9,100 bases of DNA from Geobacter sp. (GTDB lineage Bacteria > Desulfobacterota > Desulfuromonadia > Geobacterales > Geobacteraceae): assembly GCA_003857395.1 (NCBI GenBank), contig RPRC01000234.1, forward strand, positions 1-9,100, in the 5' to 3' direction. The position numbers and the translations under genes were made by a program. Every line of letters starts with the position of its first letter. The first letter of the stretch is position 1. Under the pieces are notes generated by a model that ran no database searches, had not been told where the DNA came from, and worked only from the letters and a program-made list of their open reading frames with translations. Shown here one piece after another: positions 1 through 5,359 of the stretch.

Positions 1-195
1 CCGGCGTGTGGGGAGTTTGTTATCCCTGCAGAGGGGATGAATCTGGAGGCTTACCTTGACGGTATTGAAAAGAGACTGCTCCTGCAGGCACTTGAACGCT
101 GTGGCGGTGTGAAAAAACGCGCAGCCGAACTTCTGGGACTTTCCTTTCGGTCTATCCGCTACCGGCTCGCCAAGTTTGGGATGGATGAAGACTGA
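1..195 (+). CDS. pilR: PilR C-terminal end (NtrC-type sigma-54 activator), partial at 5' edge
   Basis: This is the last 64 codons of a gene that starts before the window. It reads open from base 1 and stops at TGA 193-195. The segment is a Fis-type helix-turn-helix: an EKRLLLQAL helix, then CGGVKKRAAELLG, then the recognition helix in LSFRSIRYRLAKFG. That is the standard C-terminal DNA-binding domain of NtrC-family response regulators, and the SFRSIRYRL wording is typical of PilR. The receiver and AAA+ domains lie outside the window, so the assignment rests on this tail and on pilA following directly downstream with a sigma-54-type promoter. In Geobacter and Pseudomonas, PilR, driven by the sensor kinase PilS, activates pilA transcription with RpoN. 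There is no terminator hairpin after the stop. Confidence 0.88.
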   Translation, partial: PACGEFVIPAEGMNLEAYLDGIEKRLLLQALERCGGVKKRAAELLGLSFRSIRYRLAKFGMDED

Positions 196-205
196 AGGGA
201 GGGGG

Positions 206-336
206 TTGTCAAATAATGACATCATTGACTGACGCAAAGTGTCACCTTGCCTCCCTTGGATACGATTATAGATTTGCTGTCAAAAAAGCTTCATTCGGTC
301 GGAACCGCTGGTTACAGGGAGGAAAATGGATTGTCA
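206..336. promoter_or_regulatory. Candidate PilR upstream activating region with TGTCA boxes
   Basis: The pentamer TGTCA occurs at 207-211, 240-244, 278-282 and 332-336, and its complement TGACA at 217-221. The first and the inverted copy form a perfect dyad (TGTCA, five bases, TGACA). In Pseudomonas aeruginosa, PilR sites upstream of pilA are described as runs of bases followed by C/G-TGTC, so clustered TGTC cores here, about 45-175 bases upstream of the predicted start point near 381, are where PilR would be expected to bind. The boxes are seen. Their use by PilR is inferred. No other gene is supported in 196-471. Confidence 0.5.
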
Positions 337-354
337 GAGGTGCTAGGATTGAGT

Positions 355-370
355 TGGCAATGATGTTGCA
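355..370 (+). promoter_or_regulatory. Sigma-54 (RpoN) -24/-12 promoter of pilA
   Basis: TGGCA at 355-359 and TTGCA at 366-370 match both halves of the RpoN consensus (TGGCAC, N5, TTGCA). The invariant GG (356-357) and GC (368-369) are exactly 12 bases apart, the required spacing. The predicted transcription start is near 381, giving a leader of about 91 bases before the pilA start. It lies between pilR, an RpoN-dependent activator, and pilA, which is known to be RpoN/PilR-dependent in G. sulfurreducens. Confidence 0.88.
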
Positions 371-414
371 TAATTTAAGGCATCTATGCAGAGTTCCCCC
401 GGGAAATAATTTCA

Positions 415-435
415 GATACCAGGCTTGCCGGTATC
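415..435 (+). promoter_or_regulatory. Small hairpin in the pilA leader RNA
   Basis: GATACC (415-420) pairs with GGTATC (430-435). Inside it, GG (422-423) pairs with CC (428-429) around a CTTG loop, with one bulged A at 421. The hairpin lies between the predicted start point (about 381) and the pilA Shine-Dalgarno sequence (459-463), and leaves the latter free. It may stabilise the highly expressed pilin mRNA. It is not followed by a T-tract, so it is not an intrinsic terminator. The function is inferred. Confidence 0.4.
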
Positions 436-471
436 CAACAAAGGACACAACACCAGAAAGGAGAACAACAC

Positions 472-687
472 ATGTTACTGAAACTCAGAAGCAACAAAGG
501 TTTTACCCTCATCGAGCTGCTGATCGTCGTGGCGATCATTGGCATCCTGGCGGCCATCGCAATCCCGCAGTTTTCCGCCTATCGTGTAAAAGCCTTCAAC
601 AGTGCTGCAGAGAGCGACCTTCGCAACCTGAAGACGGCATTGGAAGCCGCGTATACGGATACCCAGTCCTACCCAGACGCAACTTAA
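472..687 (+). CDS. pilA: Short type IVa pilin PilA (PilA-N, Geobacter type)
   Basis: Encodes a 71-residue prepilin. The leader ends in a glycine (residue 10) followed by the FTLIELL signature, so prepilin peptidase PilD should cut after G10 and methylate F1, leaving 61 mature residues. Glu5 of the mature protein is present. Only the N-terminal helix and a short tail remain. The globular beta domain of ordinary pilins is missing, as in G. sulfurreducens PilA, to which this is nearly identical through residue 31. Mature aromatics are F1, F24, Y27, F32, Y51 and Y57; from memory G. sulfurreducens has Y32 and F51. The ATG at 472 has AGGAG at 459-463, eight bases upstream. No in-frame ATG, GTG or TTG lies between the stop at 376-378 and 472, so a longer isoform is unlikely. 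The protein forms inner-membrane-assembled filaments, probably with the product of the next gene. Confidence 0.97.
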   Translation: MLLKLRSNKGFTLIELLIVVAIIGILAAIAIPQFSAYRVKAFNSAAESDLRNLKTALEAAYTDTQSYPDAT

Positions 688-708
688 TTTAAGAAAGGAG
701 AGTCCATA

Positions 709-1011
709 ATGAAAAGAGTTATTCTTGCAGCTGCATCAATTATAGCGTTATCCGGTATGGCATATGCTGGTAATATACCAACGGATTCAAGTTTTACCTT
801 TAAACCCTCCAACAATGTTGGCTCAAGTTACTTTGAAGACGATCAGAATTATGTGGCAAATACGAAACATGCAGCAGGGACTAGAATATACAGTTCATCC
901 AATAACACCTCAAACATCTGGTATAAAGAGGTCACTAAAGCCTCTGTTGTTACCGATAATGATGTGATTGCCCCAGGCGAATCATTGTATGATGGCTGGA
1001 CATCTCAATAA
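709..1011 (+). CDS. spc: Secreted pilin partner (Spc / PilA-C, GSU1497-like)
   Basis: A 100-residue protein with a classical Sec signal peptide (MKRV, a hydrophobic core, then AYA before G21), leaving about 80 mature residues. The mature part is rich in Ser, Asn, Thr and Tyr and contains no cysteine. The segment TFKPSNNVG, then NYVANTKHAAGTRIYSSS, resembles the C-terminal beta domain that longer pilins carry in the same chain. In G. sulfurreducens the gene right after pilA (GSU1497) encodes a protein described as a short pilin chaperone and, structurally, as PilA-C, which binds PilA-N in the filament. From memory that protein is somewhat longer. GGAG at 697-700 sits eight bases before the ATG. 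The gap from pilA is 21 bases, so the two are cotranscribed. Hand-counted GC is about 39% against about 54% in pilA, a sharp change that hints at separate ancestry or relaxed constraint. Confidence 0.85.
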   Translation: MKRVILAAASIIALSGMAYAGNIPTDSSFTFKPSNNVGSSYFEDDQNYVANTKHAAGTRIYSSSNNTSNIWYKEVTKASVVTDNDVIAPGESLYDGWTSQ

Positions 1012-1043
1012 TATCCAGAGTACTGGTTGCGTGAATAATTGGG

Positions 1044-1075
1044 AAAAGGGGCATATGCATGCCCCTTTTCTTTTT
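1044..1075 (+). terminator. Strong intrinsic terminator of the pilA-spc operon
   Basis: AAAAGGGGCAT (1044-1054) is perfectly complementary to ATGCCCCTTTT (1059-1069), with a four-base loop. It is followed by C and five T (1071-1075). The A-tract before and T-tract after make it a textbook rho-independent terminator, 33 bases after the spc stop. It separates the abundant pilin message from the downstream xap-like genes. Confidence 0.93.
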
Positions 1076-1089
1076 AGAATTGGGTTTGC

Positions 1090-2805
1090 ATGTCTAAGAA
1101 AACTATCATTGCAATAGACCTTTTGGTTGTCCTGGCCATTGTCACGGCAACCTATCTAACCTCCGCTTTGGCCCCCTTTTTGAGTCTTGATGATATTTCA
1201 ATTCTCAATCGCTTGCAAAGCTCGGAACATAATTATCTTGCCAGGTTTTTTGGTGGCGGCGGCGACTATTTCCGGCCGTTGACGTCAGTCTCTTTTCTCC
1301 TGGACCTGAACCTGTTTGGTCCGAGCGCCGCTGCCTTTCATCTCGTTAATCTTGCGATTCATACCGCAAATTCGTTCCTTGTCTACTACCTTGCTTATCT
1401 GCTCATAAATACCGGGCCAAACGGTACTAACCGTGCGCCATTCATAGCCGCACTTGTGTTCGCCCTGCATCCGGTTAATACCGAAGCGGTGTTGTGGGTT
1501 GCCGGCCGGACCGATTTGCTCTGCTGTTTTTTCTTTTTACTGGCCGTAATTGTCGCGGTTGACCAGCAGCAATCACTTATTCGTAGCGCCTTGGCGATCT
1601 TTGTTCTTGCACTATTGTCTCTCCTGGCCAAGGAGGCTTCTGTCGGTTTGCTGGGGATACTGCTGGTCTGGTCCGTAAGCCTCTATAAAGAAGAACGTGC
1701 TCGTCGTACTTTCTGGTTGACGATCTCAGTCGCATGCGCCTCGCTAGTATACCTCTTGATGCGTTCCGGCATGCAGATAAGAACTGATGCCGGGGTAGGC
1801 AAAGTTTTAACCGGTAGCGCAGCCAAACCAGTTTGGCAGTTTATCTATGATTCCGTGGCGGCCTTCGGTTTTTATATTTCAAAGGCCCTCTATCCATTTC
1901 CGCTGAAATTTGCCATTGTCACGATAAATAAACCGCTGTCGGTCGGTATTTTTATCTGTTCATTGGCGGCAATGCTTATTCTGTTTGTTCGCTCGCCCAA
2001 GATGCGTCTTCCCCTGTTGATCTTTACCCTCTTGCTCGTGCCGCCTGTGCTGGCACTGCACGGAAAGCTCCCTTGGACGCCCTATGCCGAACGATATCTG
2101 TATCTTTCCATGACCGGGTTTGCCCTGCTGGTTGGTTTTGCCGTCAGTAAACTGCCAGCCAAGGTATATCCAGTCGTTTTTGCCTCGATAGTGCTGCTGA
2201 GCATACCGACCATGCAGAGGGTGAATCTCTGGGGGAATCCACTGGAATTCTGGAGAGAAGTAATGCTTCAATCCCCCGAGTTTCCGCGCAGTTATGTTGG
2301 CGTTGCCTGTGAGCTGCTGAAAGAGAAAAAATACGACGAAGCAGAGCCCTTGTTGAATAAGGCATTGAAAATGGGCCAGAATAAGGAATTTGTCTGGCAT
2401 AATTTAGCCATGGTCAAGTTGGGAAAAGGTGATTTGGGCGGCTATGAGTCGGCTATGTTGAAATCTGCCGGGCTGGCGCGTGATTCAACTTCGAAATATA
2501 TAAGCCTGATCCAGACCGTTTCCAAGAATTCTCATGATGAAGCGTCACTTCGAAGAATCATCGGCTACTATTTATTGGCACAACAGCGGGACCCTCGGTA
2601 TGGTGATGGCTTCTACAACGCGGCAAAAGTCTATCTTCAACTGGGCGAAACGGAAAACGCCCTGATATATTTCAGGAAATTTATGGACTCCCCTGGTGAT
2701 TCCATGTATAAACCATTTGCTGAGCGCTTTATCAAAAAGCTGGCTGCTGCTGATATCCCGTCAGCCACGAATACGGTAAAGGAAGCGAGTAAACATACGC
2801 CATGA
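1090..2805 (+). CDS. TMTC-like GT-C membrane glycosyltransferase with TPRs (first copy; xapA position)
   Basis: A 571-residue multi-pass inner-membrane protein. After the first membrane helix (about 8-30) comes the acidic pair D34-D35 in SLDDISI, the place of the catalytic Asp in GT-C/PMT-type enzymes. Then follow YFRPL (60-64), HPVNTEAVLWVAGRTDLL (127-144), LAKE (179-182) and WTPYAERYLY (329-338), motifs shared with eukaryotic TMTC O-mannosyltransferases and their bacterial relatives. Residues from about 400 are soluble TPR-like helices (for example CELLKEKKYDEAEPLLNKAL and YLQLGETENALIYFRKF). Such enzymes use polyprenyl-phosphate sugars on the outer face of the membrane. By gene order it corresponds to GSU1498, the first gene of the G. 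sulfurreducens xap locus. The ATG lies only 15 bases after a terminator and has no good Shine-Dalgarno sequence. The substrate is unknown, and the gene is paralogous to the one at 5353-7155. Confidence 0.8.
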   Translation: MSKKTIIAIDLLVVLAIVTATYLTSALAPFLSLDDISILNRLQSSEHNYLARFFGGGGDYFRPLTSVSFLLDLNLFGPSAAAFHLVNLAIHTANSFLVYYLAYLLINTGPNGTNRAPFIAALVFALHPVNTEAVLWVAGRTDLLCCFFFLLAVIVAVDQQQSLIRSALAIFVLALLSLLAKEASVGLLGILLVWSVSLYKEERARRTFWLTISVACASLVYLLMRSGMQIRTDAGVGKVLTGSAAKPVWQFIYDSVAAFGFYISKALYPFPLKFAIVTINKPLSVGIFICSLAAMLILFVRSPKMRLPLLIFTLLLVPPVLALHGKLPWTPYAERYLYLSMTGFALLVGFAVSKLPAKVYPVVFASIVLLSIPTMQRVNLWGNPLEFWREVMLQSPEFPRSYVGVACELLKEKKYDEAEPLLNKALKMGQNKEFVWHNLAMVKLGKGDLGGYESAMLKSAGLARDSTSKYISLIQTVSKNSHDEASLRRIIGYYLLAQQRDPRYGDGFYNAAKVYLQLGETENALIYFRKFMDSPGDSMYKPFAERFIKKLAAADIPSATNTVKEASKHTP

Positions 2806-3593
2806 ATACGCTAATTCACGTCACTCTCAAAGGCATCTTTCGCGACCGGGTTTTTCAAGGGATTATGGTAACGGCACTGGTTTTTTTGTTTATTCCCTCC
2901 ATTGCCTCTCTCTCCATGCGCCAGGTTACGGAACTTTCCGTGACCCTTTCCCTCTCCCTTGTTTCTTTCATCCTGCTCCTCCTTGCCATCTTCCTCGGGG
3001 GGACATCCATTTGGAAAGACATTGAGCGGCGCTATACCTTCACCGTGCTGGGGCTTCCTCTGGCAAGGGGAGGTTACCTGTTGGGCAAATTTTGCGGTAC
3101 GGCGCTGTTTTTGCTGCTGACGGCCGTGGTGCTCGGAGCGGCGACCTTTCTCGTCGTATCCTGGTCCAGTACTATCTACCCCGCCGCCAGGCCTGTTGCC
3201 TGGGGTACTCTGGCGCTCTGCATCCTGTTCGACGCCATGAAATATATCCTGCTCCTCGCCTGCGCGTTCCTGTTTTCCTCGCTCAGCACCTCATTCTTCC
3301 TGCCGGTGTTCGGAACCATCGCACTTTTCCTGACGGGAAATGTGACACAGCAGGTGTACGACTATATTCACTCCTCGGCCGGAGCTGCCCTTTCGCCCCT
3401 GGTGAAGCAGTCGGCCACGGGACTCTACTACCTGCTTCCCAACTTGAGCGCCTTTAATCTCAAGGTGAACGCCATCTACGGGATCCCACTTTCTCCATCA
3501 GGTCTTTTACTCACCGCAGGCTATTTCGTCGTGTATATCTCTGCGCTCCTGAGCGTTTCCGTGCTTATTTTTACCCGGAGAGAGTTGAGGTAG
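2802..3593 (+). CDS. ABC-2 type transporter permease (xapB position)
   Basis: A 263-residue membrane protein with about six predicted helices: roughly 20-38, 46-68, 98-120, 132-160, 164-180 and 234-257. Between helices two and three the cytoplasmic stretch WKDIERRYTFTVLGLPLARG then YLLGK (71-96) matches the ABC-2 permease pattern in which an acidic-Arg segment and a 'P-x-x-R ... GK' motif contact the ATPase. The start ATG overlaps the preceding stop (ATGA, four bases), and the nearest purine-rich run (GGAAG, 2781-2785) is too far away, so translation is probably coupled. Its ATPase is most likely the one encoded at 4484-5359, one gene further on. ABC-2 exporters move polysaccharides, lipids or small molecules. 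The locus suggests a glycan or lipid-linked substrate, but the sequence does not show which. Confidence 0.82.
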   Translation: MNTLIHVTLKGIFRDRVFQGIMVTALVFLFIPSIASLSMRQVTELSVTLSLSLVSFILLLLAIFLGGTSIWKDIERRYTFTVLGLPLARGGYLLGKFCGTALFLLLTAVVLGAATFLVVSWSSTIYPAARPVAWGTLALCILFDAMKYILLLACAFLFSSLSTSFFLPVFGTIALFLTGNVTQQVYDYIHSSAGAALSPLVKQSATGLYYLLPNLSAFNLKVNAIYGIPLSPSGLLLTAGYFVVYISALLSVSVLIFTRRELR

Positions 3594-3597
3594 CGGG

Positions 3598-4482
3598 ATG
3601 AAAAAGGCCATTGTATTCCTAGCAATCTCCCTCATGGTATATCTGCTTCTCATTGTACCCTTTGCCAACTATATGCGCACCAAGCCGTTTGTGGAGAAGC
3701 TTGGTTATGTGCCGACCGTTGCGGCGGTGAAGGCCGCCTCAGCTGACCAGAAGGAGTTCGTTGGGGCATTGCTGGTAATGAAGGTCCTGATGTATTTCGG
3801 CGGACAGATTGACAAGCAGCAGAACAAACTCCCGAGTCCTCCCGACTATCCCGCCATGTCCCGCATGATACACAGTGCTGTGCAGCTTGACCCGTACAAC
3901 ATGGACGCCTACTACTTTGCCCAGGCTATTCTTGTCTGGGATGTGGGGAAGGTGGAGATTGCAAACGAGCTTCTCGACTACGGCATGAAATACCGCAGTT
4001 GGGACTGGTATCTGCCATTTTTTGCCGGGTTCAACCACGCCTATTTCCTTAAGGATTATGCGGGCGCGGCACGCTACTATAAAAGAGCCGGAGAGCTATC
4101 CGGTTCGAAACTGTTTAAGAGTCTCGCTGGCAGGTACCTGCAGGAGTCAGGTCGTACGCACCTGGCCCTTGTGTATCTGTCCGCAATGGAAAAAGGTGAG
4201 AAAAATCAGGCCGTCAAGAAGAGCTTTCGGACAAGAATCTTGGCTTTTCAGGAAGTGCGTCGGATTGAGGTCGCTCGTGACCGGTATAAGGCTGCGACCG
4301 GGGTGTTTCCGGATACAGTGGAAGTTCTGGTAAAGGAGCAGTATCTTTCGCCTCCTCCAGTAGATCCCTATGGCGGGCAATTTTTTCTTGAGCCGGACGG
4401 CAGAGTTGCAACAACGAGTAAGTTCGCATTTGCTGCCGGCAAAAACGCCGCTAATAAAAATAAAGTTCAGGGAGAGCGCTGA
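3598..4482 (+). CDS. Membrane-anchored TPR protein with pseudopilin-like C-terminal tail (xapC position)
   Basis: A 294-residue protein with one N-terminal hydrophobic segment (about 5-25). It is not followed by an obvious cleavage site, so the protein is probably anchored with the rest in the periplasm. Residues about 85-200 form TPR-like helix pairs (MIHSAVQLDPYNMDAYYFAQ; WYLPFFAGFNHAYFLKDYAG). The last 70 residues contain RYKAATGVFPDTVEVLVKE, then YLSPPPVDPYGGQFFLEPDG, which strongly resembles the C-terminal pattern of GspG-type pseudopilins (Y, G-YP, L, then P-DP-G). I do not know an assigned biochemical function. A scaffold that couples the ABC permease to the periplasmic glycosyltransferases is a reasonable guess. 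The ATG has GAGG at 3587-3590, seven bases upstream, and starts four bases after the permease stop. Gene order matches GSU1500. Confidence 0.75.
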   Translation: MKKAIVFLAISLMVYLLLIVPFANYMRTKPFVEKLGYVPTVAAVKAASADQKEFVGALLVMKVLMYFGGQIDKQQNKLPSPPDYPAMSRMIHSAVQLDPYNMDAYYFAQAILVWDVGKVEIANELLDYGMKYRSWDWYLPFFAGFNHAYFLKDYAGAARYYKRAGELSGSKLFKSLAGRYLQESGRTHLALVYLSAMEKGEKNQAVKKSFRTRILAFQEVRRIEVARDRYKAATGVFPDTVEVLVKEQYLSPPPVDPYGGQFFLEPDGRVATTSKFAFAAGKNAANKNKVQGER

Positions 4483-4483
4483 C

Positions 4484-5359
4484 ATGTCTGCAATCTCGAT
4501 ACACAGCCTGTCAAAAACATACAGGGGGAAACGGGGTGCCAAAGTTGTCGCCTTGAAGAACCTTGACTTGGAGATAGAGCAGGGGGAGGTTTTCGGCTTC
4601 CTCGGCCCAAATGGTGCCGGAAAGAGCACCACCATCAAGACGCTGATGGGACTCATTCGGCCTACCTCCGGGAGCGCGCTCATCATGGGTAAGGATATCT
4701 CTTCCCCTGAAGCGCGGCGTCATGTCGGTTTTCTTCCAGAGAATCCGGCATTTTATGACTACCTTTCCGCTGTTGAGTATCTTGATTTTGTTGGAAAGAC
4801 ATTCAACTTGAATGCCCACTTCCTTGAGGAGAAGATCGAAGAGGTCCTGAAACTGCTCGAATTGTGGGATGCTCGCAAGCGTCCGATGCGGAGCTACAGC
4901 AAAGGGATGGTTCAGCGGGTCGGGCTGGCGCAGGCCCTTCTCCCTGACCCGGATGTCTATATCCTTGACGAACCGATGAGCGGACTTGACCCTCTCGGCA
5001 GAGCGCTGGTAAAGGAAATGATTCTCAAACTTAAAGAGCGGGGTAAGGCAGTTTTTTTTAGCAGCCATATCACTTCCGACATGGAATCGGTCTGCGATCG
5101 GGTGGGTATAATCACACAAGGGGAGCTGCGTTCCGTAGCCAGTATCGACGCCATAATGACTGAAGGCATTATGGGGTATAGCGTGCAGTCGAAGACCTCT
5201 GGTGGCGTGGACAGAACCGAAACCTATGTGCCGAAGGAGGAGCTTACCTCTTTCCTGGCAAATCTTCAACGTGACGGCAAGGAAATAACCCTGATCGAGC
5301 CCCGCCGCAAGAATCTCGAGCAGTTTTTCCTTGATATCATCAGGACCAGTTCATGCTGA
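4484..5359 (+). CDS. xapD: ABC transporter ATP-binding subunit (XapD-like)
   Basis: A 291-residue ABC ATPase of the ABC-2 exporter class. Walker A is GPNGAGKST (41-49). The Q-loop position is GFLPENPAF (82-90), with Glu86 where many ABC proteins have Gln; this is common in the subgroup. The signature is YSKGMVQR (138-145), Walker B is DVYILDEP (157-164), the D-loop is SGLDP (166-170) and the H-loop histidine is His195. An extra C-terminal domain of about 70 residues follows. A start at 4370 is possible in frame but would overlap the previous gene by 113 bases and add residues that belong to no domain. ATG 4484 begins one base after the upstream stop and has AGGGAG nine bases before it. The position matches GSU1501 (xapD), whose disruption in G. 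sulfurreducens impairs the extracellular anchoring polysaccharide, cytochrome attachment and biofilms. Confidence 0.9.
   Translation: MSAISIHSLSKTYRGKRGAKVVALKNLDLEIEQGEVFGFLGPNGAGKSTTIKTLMGLIRPTSGSALIMGKDISSPEARRHVGFLPENPAFYDYLSAVEYLDFVGKTFNLNAHFLEEKIEEVLKLLELWDARKRPMRSYSKGMVQRVGLAQALLPDPDVYILDEPMSGLDPLGRALVKEMILKLKERGKAVFFSSHITSDMESVCDRVGIITQGELRSVASIDAIMTEGIMGYSVQSKTSGGVDRTETYVPKEELTSFLANLQRDGKEITLIEPRRKNLEQFFLDIIRTSSC

Noticed and set aside
303..313. AACC-GCT-GGTT inverted repeat upstream of the pilA promoter as an operator
   Set aside because: Four-base arms are too short to separate from chance, and nothing else supports the site.
216..692. A 158-codon plus-strand reading frame covering the pilA upstream region and pilA itself
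   Set aside because: It is in a different frame from the unmistakable pilin, covers the promoter and leader, and its product is an out-of-frame reading with no recognisable domain.
1027..1056. Sigma-70 promoter for the first glycosyltransferase gene (TTGCGT with a weak GCATAT)
   Set aside because: The -10 match is poor and lies inside the terminator stem. The match is no better than expected by chance.
4370..4483. Upstream in-frame start for the ABC ATPase
   Set aside because: It would overlap the TPR gene by 113 bases and add 38 residues outside the ABC fold. ATG 4484 has a good ribosome binding site and an ideal junction.
4511..5269. Long minus-strand open frame (252 codons) opposite the ABC ATPase
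   Set aside because: It lies wholly antisense to a gene with all ABC motifs. The translation shows no domain and is explained by the codon bias of the real gene.
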